From: Marinifilum sp. D737
GTDB taxonomy: Bacteria > Bacteroidota > Bacteroidia > Bacteroidales > Marinifilaceae
Direction: 5' to 3'
NCBI RefSeq assembly: GCF_026672275.1
Contig: NZ_JANQCD010000013.1
Coordinates: 1-64,000 of the forward strand
DNA: 64,000 bases
Shown here: one piece after another, positions 35,175-45,773 of the stretch
Position numbering within the stretch: the first letter of the stretch is position 1
Layout of the letters: every line of letters starts with the position of its first letter
Program-made: the position numbers and the translations under genes
Notes under the pieces: model-generated
Database searches by the model: none
Told to the model about the DNA's origin: nothing
What the model saw: the letters and a program-made list of their open reading frames with translations, nothing else

Positions 35175-37052
35175 ATGTTGCCTAAATATGATGTAATAGT
35201 AGTAGGGGCTGGACATGCCGGATGTGAAGCAGCAACAGCTGCAGCTAATCTTGGTTCATCTGTTCTTTTAATAACAATGGACATGAACAAGATTGCCCAA
35301 ATGTCTTGTAATCCGGCAATAGGTGGAATTGCGAAAGGTCAAATTGTTCGAGAACTTGACGCATTAGGCGGATATACCGGTATTGTTACAGATCGTTCTT
35401 CGATTCAATTTAGAATGTTGAATCGATCGAAAGGACCAGCAATGTGGAGTCCAAGAGCACAATGTGATAGAATGATTTTTTCAGCAGAATGGCGCAAAAT
35501 TGTTGAAAATACTGACAATTTAGACATGTGGCAGGATGCTGTAGTTGGAATTATTGTTGAAGATGGTGTTGTAAAGGGTGTAAAAACCAAACTAGGAATT
35601 GATATACTTTCTGAAACTGTTGTATTGACCAATGGAACTTTTCTGAACGGATTAATGCATATTGGACGAAAGCAAGAAACAGGAGGCCGATCTGCAGAAC
35701 CAGCATCATTTGGTATTAGTGAACAATTAAAGTCTTTTGGATTTGAAGTAGGAAGAATGAAAACTGGTACTCCAGCTCGATTAGACGGAAGAAGCATTGA
35801 TTTTTCTGTAATGAGAGAGCAGGGTGGTGAAGAAGGTTTTTATCAATTTTCTTACCTTAATAATCATGTAGAGAAAACACTTCGCCAGAGACCTTGTTAT
35901 ATTACTTATACAAATCCCGAAGTTCATGATAATTTAAGAGAAGGGTTCGAAGATTCGCCAATGTATAATGGTACCATTCAAAGTACAGGACCAAGATATT
36001 GTCCAAGTATTGAATCTAAACTTTCAACCTTTGCTGAAAAGAATGAACATTTGTTATTCTTGGAACCGGAAGGGGAGCATACGCATGAATATTATATTAA
36101 TGGATTTTCATCAAGTTTACCTTGGGATGTTCAATTAAAAGCACTTCAAAAAGTTCCGGGATTGGAGAATGTAAAGATGTATCGTCCTGGATATGCAATC
36201 GAGTATGATTACTTTGCTCCAACTCAATTGTTCCATACTTTAGAAACCAAGATTATTTCGAAACTGTATTTTGCAGGTCAAATTAATGGAACTACAGGAT
36301 ATGAAGAAGCCGGTGCTCAAGGAATGATGGCAGGTATTAATGCAGCTTTATCGGTTCAAGCTAAACCTGCATTTACCCTTAAAAGAGATGAAGCTTACAT
36401 TGGAGTTTTAATTGACGATTTGGTTACAAAAGGGGTAGATGAACCATATCGCATGTTTACATCTCGAGCAGAATATAGAATATTACTTCGCCAAGATGAT
36501 GCTGATGTTCGCTTAACTCCAAAAGCATTCGATTTGGGTTTGGCTGATCAGGAAAGAATGGATTTACTTGAGGAGAAAATTTTATACCGAGACAAACTGT
36601 TTCAATTTTGCAAAGAGTTTAGTTGTAAGCCAAAATTTTTAAATCCTGTATTGGAAAAATTAGGAACGAGTCCTCTGAAACAAGGAGTCAAATTATATGA
36701 TATTATTTTGCGTCCTCAAGTAAGTATTCAGGATCTTATTGAAGATGTAACACCATTAAAAGAAATGGTAGATGAAATTCCAAATCGTAAAGATGAAATT
36801 ATCGAAGCGGCTGAAGTTTTAATTAAATATAGCGGCTATATTGATAGGGAAAAACTAATTGCCGACAAGCTTACGCGTTTGGAAAATATCGATATAAAAG
36901 GTAGATTTGATTATATGACATTACAATCTTTATCTACCGAAGCCAGACAAAAGTTGGATAAGATTCAGCCGCAAACAATAGGGCAGGCATCACGTATTTC
37001 TGGTGTCTCTCCAAGTGATATAAACGTTCTTTTGGTGCTTATGGGACGATAA
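35175..37052 (+). CDS. mnmG: tRNA uridine-5-carboxymethylaminomethyl modification enzyme, FAD subunit
   Basis: Works with MnmE to modify U34 of tRNAs. 625 residues, usual length. FAD dinucleotide motif [12 protein letters not shown] at the N-terminus, then [22 protein letters not shown], and [17 protein letters not shown] near 375. A parS-like site directly follows the stop. mnmG is often near the origin. Confidence 0.98.
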   Translation: MLPKYDVIVVGAGHAGCEAATAAANLGSSVLLITMDMNKIAQMSCNPAIGGIAKGQIVRELDALGGYTGIVTDRSSIQFRMLNRSKGPAMWSPRAQCDRMIFSAEWRKIVENTDNLDMWQDAVVGIIVEDGVVKGVKTKLGIDILSETVVLTNGTFLNGLMHIGRKQETGGRSAEPASFGISEQLKSFGFEVGRMKTGTPARLDGRSIDFSVMREQGGEEGFYQFSYLNNHVEKTLRQRPCYITYTNPEVHDNLREGFEDSPMYNGTIQSTGPRYCPSIESKLSTFAEKNEHLLFLEPEGEHTHEYYINGFSSSLPWDVQLKALQKVPGLENVKMYRPGYAIEYDYFAPTQLFHTLETKIISKLYFAGQINGTTGYEEAGAQGMMAGINAALSVQAKPAFTLKRDEAYIGVLIDDLVTKGVDEPYRMFTSRAEYRILLRQDDADVRLTPKAFDLGLADQERMDLLEEKILYRDKLFQFCKEFSCKPKFLNPVLEKLGTSPLKQGVKLYDIILRPQVSIQDLIEDVTPLKEMVDEIPNRKDEIIEAAEVLIKYSGYIDREKLIADKLTRLENIDIKGRFDYMTLQSLSTEARQKLDKIQPQTIGQASRISGVSPSDINVLLVLMGR

Positions 37053-37068
37053 TGTTCCACGTGGAACC
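37053..37068. promoter_or_regulatory. parS-like ParB binding site
   Basis: TGTTCCACGTGGAACC has a perfect 14-bp palindrome GTTCCACGTGGAAC and equals known parS sequences. It begins at the base after the mnmG stop codon, outside coding sequence. A small hairpin (AAGGAGTA/TACTCCTT, 37069-37097) follows. Confidence 0.85.
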
Positions 37069-37102
37069 AAGGAGTATTTTTAAAAAGTTTACTCCTTAAA
37101 AC

Positions 37103-37154
37103 GCCCGAAATCGATCTCCTTGTTGTAAACAAAGGGAAAGTTTCGGGCCTTTTT
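37103..37154 (+). terminator. Terminator after mnmG
   Basis: GCCCGAAA (37103-37110) pairs with TTTCGGGC (37141-37148), with a T-run after it. Confidence 0.65.
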
Positions 37155-37186
37155 GTAAGTGTATTTATGCTCTTAAAATCTCTATC

Positions 37187-38830
37187 ATGAAAGATCAAAA
37201 TTTTAAAATATCGGGTAAAATTGCAGATGTAATTTCACGAGAAATAATTCAAGGTGAAATTGAAGTAGTTGATGGATACATTAAATCCATTGTTCCAAAA
37301 CAAGATGTTCCCAATCGATATATTCTACCAGGATTGGTAGATTCTCATATGCACATCGAAAGCTCTTTGTTAATTCCAAGCCGATTTGCAGCCGAAGCGG
37401 TAAAGTGTGGAACCTTAGGCTTGGTTACCGATCCTCACGAAATTGCAAATGTATTGGGCGAAATAGGTGTAGACTTCATGATTAATGATGCAAAGAAGGT
37501 TCCACTTGAAATTAAATTCGGAGTTCCTTCTTGTGTTCCGGCCACAAAACATGAAACCTCGGGTTTTGTTTTAGATAGTAATATTGTGGAAAGTTTGCTC
37601 AAAAGAGAAGAGGTAGTTTGCCTGGCAGAGGTGATGGATTTTGTAGGAGTTGTAGAGGAAGATCTTGAAGTGCTCAAAAAAATAGTAGCCTGTAAGAAGT
37701 TAGGAAAAAAGATAGATGGTCATGCACCAGGTTTAAAAGGTACAGATCTGAAAAAATATGTTGCTGCAGGAATTTCAGCGGATCATGAATGTTCAACCAT
37801 TGAGGAAGCATTAGAGAAAATTGCTTTAGGTATGATGATTCAAATTAGAGAGGGGAGTGCTGCAAGAGATTTTGATTCTTTATGCTCTTTACTCGAATCG
37901 CATCCTGATAAGGTGATGTTGTGTACAGATGATCTTCATCCGGATGATATGGCAGAAAATGGTCATATCGATTACTTAATTAAGAAAGGGCTGAATAAGG
38001 GATATGATATTTTTAATTTACTTCGAGCTGCAAGTTACAATCCAATCCACCACTATGGTTTGGATTTAGGATTACTTCAAATTGGGGATTCTGCAGATTT
38101 TATTCTAGTGAATAATCTTGAACAATTTTCAGTAATGGAAGCATATCGAAAAGGGGAGTGCATATTAAAAAATGGCAATCCTTCTTTTGAGGTTCACAAC
38201 GAAATTCTATTGAATAATTTTAGTCGAAAACCTATTCATCTATCTGAAATTTCTGTCGCGCCTAAGAATGGTAAAATAAAAGTAATGGTTGCTAAGGATG
38301 GAGATTTGATCACAGATTCTATCTTATGTGATCCTAAAATAGAGAATTCAAATCTTGTTGCTGACGTAGAAAATGATCTTTTAAAAATGGTTGTCATGAG
38401 TAGGTATGACAATGGGAAACCAGTTGTAGGTTTCGTTAAAGGTTTTGGTTTTAAAAAAGGAGCCATTGCGGAAAGTATAGCACATGACAGTCATAACATC
38501 ATTGCCATTGGAACTAGTGATGAAGAGCTAATGCATGCCATAAATACCTTAATTGATTTAAAGGGGGGTATTGTTGCAGTTAATAACAGTAAGAGTAAAT
38601 TTGTGAAGCTAGAAGTGGCAGGATTGATGTCAAATAAAACTGGGAGTAAACTTTTAGAAGAATACTCAGGTTTGTCTGAATTTGCATCAGAATTGGGTTC
38701 CGAATTTGAATCGCCATTTATGACACTTGCTTTTATGTCGCTTCTGGTTATTCCAAAATTGAAGTTATCCGATAAAGGTTTGTTTGATGTAGATCAATTT
38801 AAAGTGGTAGATTTATTTACCAACGAATAG
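37187..38830 (+). CDS. ade: Adenine deaminase
   Basis: Converts adenine to hypoxanthine in purine salvage. 547 residues. Amidohydrolase metal motif VDSHMHIESSLLIPSRFAAEAV near 50-70, EVMDFVGVV and DGHAPGL, and a C-terminal adenine deaminase region with HDSHNIIAIGTSDEE. Followed 22 bp later by uvrC. Confidence 0.95.
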   Translation: MKDQNFKISGKIADVISREIIQGEIEVVDGYIKSIVPKQDVPNRYILPGLVDSHMHIESSLLIPSRFAAEAVKCGTLGLVTDPHEIANVLGEIGVDFMINDAKKVPLEIKFGVPSCVPATKHETSGFVLDSNIVESLLKREEVVCLAEVMDFVGVVEEDLEVLKKIVACKKLGKKIDGHAPGLKGTDLKKYVAAGISADHECSTIEEALEKIALGMMIQIREGSAARDFDSLCSLLESHPDKVMLCTDDLHPDDMAENGHIDYLIKKGLNKGYDIFNLLRAASYNPIHHYGLDLGLLQIGDSADFILVNNLEQFSVMEAYRKGECILKNGNPSFEVHNEILLNNFSRKPIHLSEISVAPKNGKIKVMVAKDGDLITDSILCDPKIENSNLVADVENDLLKMVVMSRYDNGKPVVGFVKGFGFKKGAIAESIAHDSHNIIAIGTSDEELMHAINTLIDLKGGIVAVNNSKSKFVKLEVAGLMSNKTGSKLLEEYSGLSEFASELGSEFESPFMTLAFMSLLVIPKLKLSDKGLFDVDQFKVVDLFTNE

Positions 38831-38851
38831 TAATTCTCTCTTTCTGATTCG

Positions 38852-40654
38852 ATGATTAAAAACAAAAACATTGACCATTTAAAGTCGCTGATTTCAGCTT
38901 TACCTGAAGAACCAGGCGTGTATCAATTCTTCGATGAGAATAGTACCATTATATATGTAGGAAAAGCCAAGAGGTTAAAACGAAGAGTAGCCTCTTACTT
39001 TAACAAGCTTCATGATAATGCTAAAACCAATATCATGGTCCGAAAGATTTCTGAGATACGACATATTGTTGTGAACTCGGAAGAGGATGCATTGCTATTG
39101 GAGAATAACCTTATTAAAAAGCATCAACCAAGGTATAATGTATTATTGAAAGATGATAAATCTTTTCCCTGGATTTGTATTAAGAAGGAGAATTTTCCAC
39201 GTGTGTTTGTAACAAGAAACCTTGTAAAAGATGGATCGGAGTACTTTGGTCCATATACAAGTGTAAAGATGGTTAGAACGCTTATGGATATGATTCGATC
39301 TTTGTACAAGCTTCGAACATGTAATTTAAGTTTGAATTCAGAAGGGATTTTAAATGGAAAATTTAAGCTTTGTTTAGAATATCATATTGGTAATTGTAAG
39401 GCACCATGTGAAGGTAAAATCAACCAGGAAGAATACAATGAGACAATTCAAGCAATAAGGAATATACTCAAAGGAAATATTAGAATGGTTACGTCTCACC
39501 TTAAAGAAAAGATGACAGACTTAGCAGTGGAGTATAGGTTTGAAGAAGCTCATGCTATTAAAGAAAAACTTGAACTCTTAGATAAATATCAAAGCAAATC
39601 TACTATAGTAAATCCATCAATTAATAATGTTGATGTCTATTCTATTTTAGAGGATGAAGAATCGGCCTACGTTAACTTCTTAAAAGTGGTAAATGGAGCG
39701 ATTATTCAGGCACACACAATTGAGTTAAAAAAGAAAATAGAGGAGAGTAAAGAGGATTTATTACTTATTGCGATTACTGAAATTCGACAAAAGATATATA
39801 GCACAGCCAAGGAGATCTTGGTGCCTTTCGAAATAGATTTGCCTTATACTGGAGTAAAATGCTTGATTCCACAACGCGGTGACAAACGAAAATTACTGGA
39901 CTTATCTTTACGAAATGTCAAATATTACCGTCTCGAGAAGTTAAAACAGGGTGAGAAATCAAGAAAGCAATCCAATTCGGATCGAATTATGGAAAGAATG
40001 AAAACCGATTTGAGATTGAAAGATCAACCAATTCACATTGAATGTTTCGATAATTCAAATATACAAGGAACAAACCCGGTTGCTTCCTGTGTTGTATTTC
40101 GAAATGGCAGACCGTATAAAAAGGATTATCGACACTTTAATATTAAAACCGTGGTCGGTGCAAATGATTTTGCCTCCATGGAAGAAATCATTTACCGTAG
40201 GTATAAGAGATTGTTAGACGAAAATCAGACATTACCTCAGCTAATAGTTATCGATGGAGGTAAAGGACAGTTGGGCGCAGCTCTAAATAGTTTGGGTAAA
40301 TTAGATTTAAGAGGTAAAATATCTGTCATTGGTATCGCGAAGAAATTAGAAGAGATTTATTTTCCCGGTGATCCTTATCCATTATACTTAGATAAGAATT
40401 CTGAAACATTAAAAATCATTCAACATTTAAGAAATGAATCGCATCGATTTGCAATAACATTCCATAGACAAAAACGCTCTAAAGCATTTATTGGTTCCGA
40501 ATTGGATAAAATTGATGGAATCGGTCCAAAGACTGTTCAAAAGTTAATTCAAAGGTTTAAGTCTGTTGATAATGTGAAGAAGGCTACCTTAAGTGAAATA
40601 TCAGAAGAAATAGGCAGTTCAAAAGCCTTAAGTGTTTGGAAATATTTCAATTAG
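38852..40654 (+). CDS. uvrC: UvrABC system protein C
   Basis: Makes the two incisions in nucleotide excision repair. 600 residues: GIY-YIG nuclease (about 15-95, with EPGVYQFFDEN and IIYVGKAKRLKRRV), four-Cys segment (CNLSL...CLEYHIGNCKAPC), UVR motif, RNase H-like C-terminal nuclease (ECFDNSNIQGTNPVASCVVF) and helix-hairpin-helix (DKIDGIGPKTVQKLI). Confidence 0.97.
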   Translation: MIKNKNIDHLKSLISALPEEPGVYQFFDENSTIIYVGKAKRLKRRVASYFNKLHDNAKTNIMVRKISEIRHIVVNSEEDALLLENNLIKKHQPRYNVLLKDDKSFPWICIKKENFPRVFVTRNLVKDGSEYFGPYTSVKMVRTLMDMIRSLYKLRTCNLSLNSEGILNGKFKLCLEYHIGNCKAPCEGKINQEEYNETIQAIRNILKGNIRMVTSHLKEKMTDLAVEYRFEEAHAIKEKLELLDKYQSKSTIVNPSINNVDVYSILEDEESAYVNFLKVVNGAIIQAHTIELKKKIEESKEDLLLIAITEIRQKIYSTAKEILVPFEIDLPYTGVKCLIPQRGDKRKLLDLSLRNVKYYRLEKLKQGEKSRKQSNSDRIMERMKTDLRLKDQPIHIECFDNSNIQGTNPVASCVVFRNGRPYKKDYRHFNIKTVVGANDFASMEEIIYRRYKRLLDENQTLPQLIVIDGGKGQLGAALNSLGKLDLRGKISVIGIAKKLEEIYFPGDPYPLYLDKNSETLKIIQHLRNESHRFAITFHRQKRSKAFIGSELDKIDGIGPKTVQKLIQRFKSVDNVKKATLSEISEEIGSSKALSVWKYFN

Positions 40655-40724
40655 AATAATTCATTTAAATAGAATTATTGGCTGTAATTTGCTCCTTTTC
40701 AGACATTTACAAGAATAAAAGTAT

Positions 40725-41708
40725 TTAGAAAAACAATTGATATAACTCTTTAGAGCTTATTTTATTAAAGTATAAGTCTAAATCTATATCGTTAAGTTTT
40801 TTGTAAATCAATGAATTAGTGTGATTAGATCCTTTGATTTTTTCAAGAAATAGATTAAAATCTTCGTTTTTAATGCAATTGCCCGAAATATCGATCTCGG
40901 TAATGACACCTTTTTCGATCTGCATTTCGATTTCTAAAATTTTACCTGAATGGTAATTGCAAATTTTCTCGAACCTGTAATTTGGAGAATATCCAAAATT
41001 CCATTCCCAACTTTCGAATTTATCTGTTTTTAAATTTTCAATGGCATTTATGTCTTCATCTGAAAAAGTAAATTTATTTGAATTGGGATAAGTAAGGCCA
41101 AATTCATGAATGACTTTAGCTGCAAAATCTGATATAGAAATTGGAGAGGATAGATAGTCAGAGATATTCGTTACACGACTTCTAATGGACCTAACGCCTC
41201 TATCTTTAAACTTCAATGGATTTACCTTTAATAGATGGTTTAAACGCTTTAAATCGCTTGAAAAAAGCATTGTGCCATGTTGTAAAACTTTGTTCTTGTA
41301 CACATGGGATGCATTTCCCGAAAATTTTTTTCCGTCAATGGTTAAATCACTTTTTCCTTCGAATTTTGCATTTACACCAAGTTTTTGCAATACTTGAATA
41401 ATAGGGGAACTGTAGCCTTTAAAATCGACTAACTTTCCTTTTTCTCCTTTTTTGATCAGGCAATAGTTTAGATTACCAAAATCATGATAAACGGTTCCTC
41501 CTCCTGATAAACGACGAACAACAGGAATATTTTCTTCATTTACACGATCAAGATTAATTTCTGCAAGTGTGTTCTGATGTTTTCCAACCACCAGAGAATC
41601 TTGATTAATGTATAGGAAAAAGAAATCTTCATCGTAGTTTTTAAGAAGATATTCTTCACAGGCAAGATTGTAATATGGATTGTTTGAATTGCTAATGAAA
41701 TAATTCAT
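40725..41708 (-). CDS. lplA: Lipoate--protein ligase
   Basis: Attaches free lipoate to lipoyl domains. 327 residues. Motifs VVGKHQN, RRLSGGGTVYHDFGNLNYCLI and KFSGNASHVYKNKVLQHGTMLFS are those of the LplA catalytic domain; the C-terminal part is the accessory domain. Its stop faces that of uvrC, 70 bp away. Confidence 0.93.
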   Translation of the reverse strand: MNYFISNSNNPYYNLACEEYLLKNYDEDFFFLYINQDSLVVGKHQNTLAEINLDRVNEENIPVVRRLSGGGTVYHDFGNLNYCLIKKGEKGKLVDFKGYSSPIIQVLQKLGVNAKFEGKSDLTIDGKKFSGNASHVYKNKVLQHGTMLFSSDLKRLNHLLKVNPLKFKDRGVRSIRSRVTNISDYLSSPISISDFAAKVIHEFGLTYPNSNKFTFSDEDINAIENLKTDKFESWEWNFGYSPNYRFEKICNYHSGKILEIEMQIEKGVITEIDISGNCIKNEDFNLFLEKIKGSNHTNSLIYKKLNDIDLDLYFNKISSKELYQLFF

Positions 41709-41889
41709 GATTTTGATTTTGTTTTTCTAACACAAATATGATTAATATTTGTGAAATGTCTTAATTTAGACTCAGTTTTAATAAGTTGTTTTTTTTGAAC
41801 ATGTCATCGATTTCATCAATGAATCTTAATTGGAGTAACTTATCTTTAAAAACGATTATAGTTTAAAATATCTTAATAAAAATTTAGTT

Positions 41890-42342
41890 ATGCGTGTTGT
41901 AATACAACGAGTAAGTAAAGCCTCTGTAACAGTTGAAAACGAAGTTGTTGGTAAAATTAATGAAGGTCTGATGATTTTGGTTGGAATTGAGAATGAAGAC
42001 AAGAAGGAAGATGCTGATTGGTTGAGTAAAAAGATATGTAATCTCAGAATTTTTGATGATGAAGAGGGGGTAATGAACAAATCTTTACTTGATGTAAAAG
42101 GCAACATATTAACGGTTAGTCAATTTACATTGCATGCCAAGACCAAAAAAGGGAATAGGCCATCATACATAGCAGCTGCAAAACCTGATATTTCAGTTCC
42201 TTTATATGAGTACTTTGTGGAAAAATTAAAAAATGAATCTGGGACAAATGTAGCGACAGGAAAATTTGGTGCTCATATGGAAGTTGCTTTGGTGAACGAT
42301 GGACCAGTTACGATATTAATAGATACCAAAAACAAAGAATAG
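41890..42342 (+). CDS. dtd: D-aminoacyl-tRNA deacylase
   Basis: Hydrolyses mischarged D-aminoacyl-tRNAs. 150 residues, full length. Start MRVVIQRVSKASV, the catalytic SQFTLHA motif and the cross-subunit GPVTILIDT motif are intact. The next gene starts directly after the stop. Confidence 0.97.
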   Translation: MRVVIQRVSKASVTVENEVVGKINEGLMILVGIENEDKKEDADWLSKKICNLRIFDDEEGVMNKSLLDVKGNILTVSQFTLHAKTKKGNRPSYIAAAKPDISVPLYEYFVEKLKNESGTNVATGKFGAHMEVALVNDGPVTILIDTKNKE

Positions 42343-42684
42343 ATGGATAATTTAACGATTAAAGAAGCCCAACAAAGAGTGGATGACTGGATTAAGGAAT
42401 ATGGTGTTCGCTATTTTAATGAGCTTACCAATATGGCTATTCTTACCGAAGAAGTAGGCGAAGTTGCCAGAATCATATCGAGGAAATATGGAGAGCAATC
42501 GTTCAAAGAAAAGGACAAGGAAATAGATTTGGCTGATGAAATGGCAGATGTACTTTGGGTTTTGATCTGCTTAGCCAATCAAACTGGTGTTGATTTGAAT
42601 AAAGCATTAATTAAAAACCTCGAGAAGAAAACCAATCGAGATGCGAATCGGCACAAGGAAAATACGAAACTTTCTACTGATTAA
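42343..42684 (+). CDS. MazG-like nucleotide pyrophosphohydrolase
   Basis: 113 residues, one MazG fold. Metal motifs EEVGEVARII and EIDLADEMADVLW are visible. It removes pyrophosphate from a non-standard or excess NTP. It directly follows dtd, a common Bacteroidota pair. Confidence 0.9.
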   Translation: MDNLTIKEAQQRVDDWIKEYGVRYFNELTNMAILTEEVGEVARIISRKYGEQSFKEKDKEIDLADEMADVLWVLICLANQTGVDLNKALIKNLEKKTNRDANRHKENTKLSTD

Positions 42685-42727
42685 TGAAATAAGATCAAAA
42701 TCAGGCACAAAGAACTGTTTTTTTATT

Positions 42728-42735
42728 TAGTTTTG
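42728..42735 (+). promoter_or_regulatory. Candidate -7 element for deoC
   Basis: TAGTTTTG fits TAnnTTTG. It lies 101 bp before the start codon. Confidence 0.35.
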
Positions 42736-42836
42736 TAGCTTCACGAAGAGTACTGAAAAGTACGAAATGGAAAAATCAGCGAAAATATTCGCAACCGGTT
42801 AAAATTTAATTAATTACATTTTTGAAACGTCAAAAA

Positions 42837-43736
42837 ATGAAGAAAAACATTTTAGAGATCTTGAAAACGTACAATTTAGAATTGAACGATCAAGAAGTAG
42901 CAAATCAAGTTAAAGAGATTATTGCTTCTGATTATGATTCATTGTACAGTGTAGAGAATTTAAAGAAGAACTTTTCGTTAATCGATCTTACAACTTTAAA
43001 TTCTACCGATACACACGAAAGAGCCAAAAGTTTTGCTGATAATGTAAATAACTTCCGGAATGATTTTGACATGCCAAATGTTGCTGCCATCTGTGTATAT
43101 CCATACCAGGTTCCAACATTAAATGAAAACTTAAAAGCAGAAGGAGTAAATATTGCTTCTGTGGCCGGTGTTTTCCCATCTTCTCAATCATACATTGAAG
43201 TTAAGGCATTAGAATGCAAAATGGCTGTTGAAAAAGGAGCAGACGAAATTGATATCGTTATTTCGATTGGAGCATTCCTTGCTGGTGATTATCAAACAGT
43301 ATTCGATGAGATTGTAGCTCAAAAAGAAGCTTGTGGAAAAGGACACTTGAAAGTGATTCTAGAAACTGGCGAGTTAAAAACAGCAACGAATATTAGAACA
43401 GCTTCAATTTTAGCAATGGAAGCTGGTGCAGATTTCATTAAAACATCAACAGGTAAAGTTCCTGTTAATGCAACTTTAGAAGCTGCTCATATCATGACTC
43501 AGGCAATTGCGGAATATCATGAGAAAACTGGCAGAATGGTTGGATTTAAACCTGCAGGTGGAATTTCAACAGCAAAAGATGCCATTGAATTTTACTCAAT
43601 TTCTAATAGAAATTTGGGAGAGAAGTGGTTGAACAATGAGTACTTAAGAATTGGTGCCTCAAGTTTAGCAAATAATCTTCTTACCGAGATTCATAAAATA
43701 GAAACAGGAGAAGAAAAGACAATCACATATTTTTAA
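42837..43736 (+). CDS. deoC: Deoxyribose-phosphate aldolase
   Basis: Cleaves 2-deoxyribose-5-phosphate to glyceraldehyde-3-phosphate and acetaldehyde. ATG at 42837 is preferred over an in-frame TTG 15 bp upstream. The Schiff-base Lys region is FIKTSTGKVPVNAT and a second is VGFKPAGGIST. At 299 residues it is longer than the E. coli type because of an N-terminal extension, as in other Bacteroidota. Terminator follows. Confidence 0.94.
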   Translation: MKKNILEILKTYNLELNDQEVANQVKEIIASDYDSLYSVENLKKNFSLIDLTTLNSTDTHERAKSFADNVNNFRNDFDMPNVAAICVYPYQVPTLNENLKAEGVNIASVAGVFPSSQSYIEVKALECKMAVEKGADEIDIVISIGAFLAGDYQTVFDEIVAQKEACGKGHLKVILETGELKTATNIRTASILAMEAGADFIKTSTGKVPVNATLEAAHIMTQAIAEYHEKTGRMVGFKPAGGISTAKDAIEFYSISNRNLGEKWLNNEYLRIGASSLANNLLTEIHKIETGEEKTITYF

Positions 43737-43762
43737 TATTGTGAATATAATTTTAAGAAAGG

Positions 43763-43787
43763 GTCGGAAAAATTTTCCGACTTTTTT
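43763..43787 (+). terminator. Terminator after deoC
   Basis: A perfect 9-bp stem GTCGGAAAA/TTTTCCGAC followed by T6. Confidence 0.85.
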
Positions 43788-43865
43788 CGTTAAATGCAAA
43801 AAAAATATTTAACTTCAGAAAAAATATTGATAATATAAATCCCCCTGCTGTTAATTTTTAACTCG

Positions 43866-45773
43866 ATGTACAAAGAATCCACAGAACATCTGTTATTAAG
43901 AATAAAAGAACTAGAAGCTGAGTTAAAAGCTGTAAAGCAATCGTTTGGAGCAAAATCAGGTTTGGTAAAACATTTATTAAGAAATGCAAAAAGCCAAACG
44001 CAAGAGTATTTGTCTGTAATTGATTCTGACTTTACCCTTATAGAAGTAAACAAAAATCGTTTAAGTCAACTAGGAAAAAAAAGGAATGAAATTATAGGAG
44101 ATAAGTGCTACAAAGCATTTTACGATTTAGATAAAGAGTGTAAGGAATGCATTGTTAAAGAGGTTGTTAGTTCAAGAAGCGCAAATCGATTTTTAAAATC
44201 ATACGAATTTAATAATGCCATTAAGTTTGAGGAGAAAACGGTTAGCCCAATTCTAAATGAAGAGGGCTTTGTTGAGCGTTTGGTTATCGAAAGTAAGGAT
44301 ATTAGTGGTTATTATCAACTTGTAGATAAAGTAGGGCAAAGAGAAGAGTTTTTTAAAAACATTTTTGAATCAGCTGGAGATGCATTTTTAATTCATGATT
44401 CACATGGTAATATTTTAGATTTTGGCTCCAAATTGCCAATTTTATTGGGGTATAACCAGGAGGAGTTTAAAAAACTATCCTTAATTGATATTGATGATCC
44501 ACGTTATTCTATGAAGATTGACAGCCGTCAGGAGCATATGAAGGATAAGGATCACTTGTTATTTGAAACCGAATTGATTTGCAAATCAGGTGAAAGAATA
44601 CCTGTTGAGGTAAGTGCAACACTTATTCCTTTGCATGGACAGAAGTTATTTTTCGTTTCCCTGCGTAATTTAGAAAAACGCAAAAAAGCAGAAGAAGATT
44701 TAAAAATAAGCGAAAAGCGATTTAGGACTTTGGTGGAGAATGCGCCGGATCTGATTATGCGATTCGATAAAAACTACAAACATTTGTTTGTTAATTCTGC
44801 AACAAAGACACTTTTGAATATTGATCCGGAAGAATTTATAGGAAAAACACACGAAGAACTTGGTTTTCCGGAACACATGTGTAAGTTTTGGGAAGAAGAG
44901 ATGAACAAGGTTTTTCAAAGCTCGAAATTAAAAGTTGTTGAGTTTTCAATTCAGATAAATGGAGAACACAAATATTTTGATTGGCAGTTAATTCCTGAAT
45001 TTGATGAAAAAGGTCAAACAGAAACCATTTTGGCCGTTGCCAGAGACATCACCGCTCGTAAATTGAATGAAAAGGCACTTGAAGAGGCCGTGAAAACAAA
45101 AGATAAGTTCTTTTCAATTATCGCCCATGATTTAAAAAATCCTTTTAATGCGATGTTACCTATCGTACATATTTTAAAGGAGAATCATATTGATATGCAA
45201 AGGGAACAGCTTTCTGAAATGATTGAATTAATTGATTCTTCGGTAAAGCAGGAGTACAATCTTTTGAAAAATCTTTTGGAATGGTCGAGAGCACAAACTG
45301 GTGCAATCAAATTAAAACCAGAGAGTATTCAACTGCGAGATCTTATTGATTCAAATTTACTTCTTCACAGGGCAGTAGCAGAGAGTAAAAATATTTCCAT
45401 TGAATTGGATGGTATTCAAGCTAATGTTTTGTCAGATAAGTATATGCTAGAAACCGTTATCCGCAATTTGATATCGAATGCGTTAAAGTTTACCGAAACA
45501 GATGGTAATGTAAAGATTCACATTACGGAAAATAAAGAAGAGGTAATTTGTAGTGTTCAGGATAGTGGAATCGGTATTAGTCCTGAAAATCAGCAAAAAA
45601 TATTCAGAATTGATACCAATTATACCAGATTGGGAACAAAGGATGAGTCGGGAACAGGATTAGGATTAATACTATGTAAAGAATTTATAGAAAAAAATGG
45701 AGGTAGTATTGCTGTGCAAAGTGAGCTGGCTGTAGGCAGTACCTTTACTTTCAGTTTGCCTAAAGCTACTTAA
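43866..45773 (+). CDS. PAS-domain sensor histidine kinase, cytoplasmic
   Basis: 635 residues, no membrane helix. An N-terminal coiled coil (1-35), three PAS domains (about 50-150, 160-275, 280-400), HisKA with H421 (FFSIIAHDLKNPF), and HATPase (about 515-632) with NLISNALKFT, DSGIGI and GTGLGL. PAS1 holds a Cys pair (ECKEC) that might bind a metal or sense redox. No response regulator is adjacent. Confidence 0.93.
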   Translation: MYKESTEHLLLRIKELEAELKAVKQSFGAKSGLVKHLLRNAKSQTQEYLSVIDSDFTLIEVNKNRLSQLGKKRNEIIGDKCYKAFYDLDKECKECIVKEVVSSRSANRFLKSYEFNNAIKFEEKTVSPILNEEGFVERLVIESKDISGYYQLVDKVGQREEFFKNIFESAGDAFLIHDSHGNILDFGSKLPILLGYNQEEFKKLSLIDIDDPRYSMKIDSRQEHMKDKDHLLFETELICKSGERIPVEVSATLIPLHGQKLFFVSLRNLEKRKKAEEDLKISEKRFRTLVENAPDLIMRFDKNYKHLFVNSATKTLLNIDPEEFIGKTHEELGFPEHMCKFWEEEMNKVFQSSKLKVVEFSIQINGEHKYFDWQLIPEFDEKGQTETILAVARDITARKLNEKALEEAVKTKDKFFSIIAHDLKNPFNAMLPIVHILKENHIDMQREQLSEMIELIDSSVKQEYNLLKNLLEWSRAQTGAIKLKPESIQLRDLIDSNLLLHRAVAESKNISIELDGIQANVLSDKYMLETVIRNLISNALKFTETDGNVKIHITENKEEVICSVQDSGIGISPENQQKIFRIDTNYTRLGTKDESGTGLGLILCKEFIEKNGGSIAVQSELAVGSTFTFSLPKAT

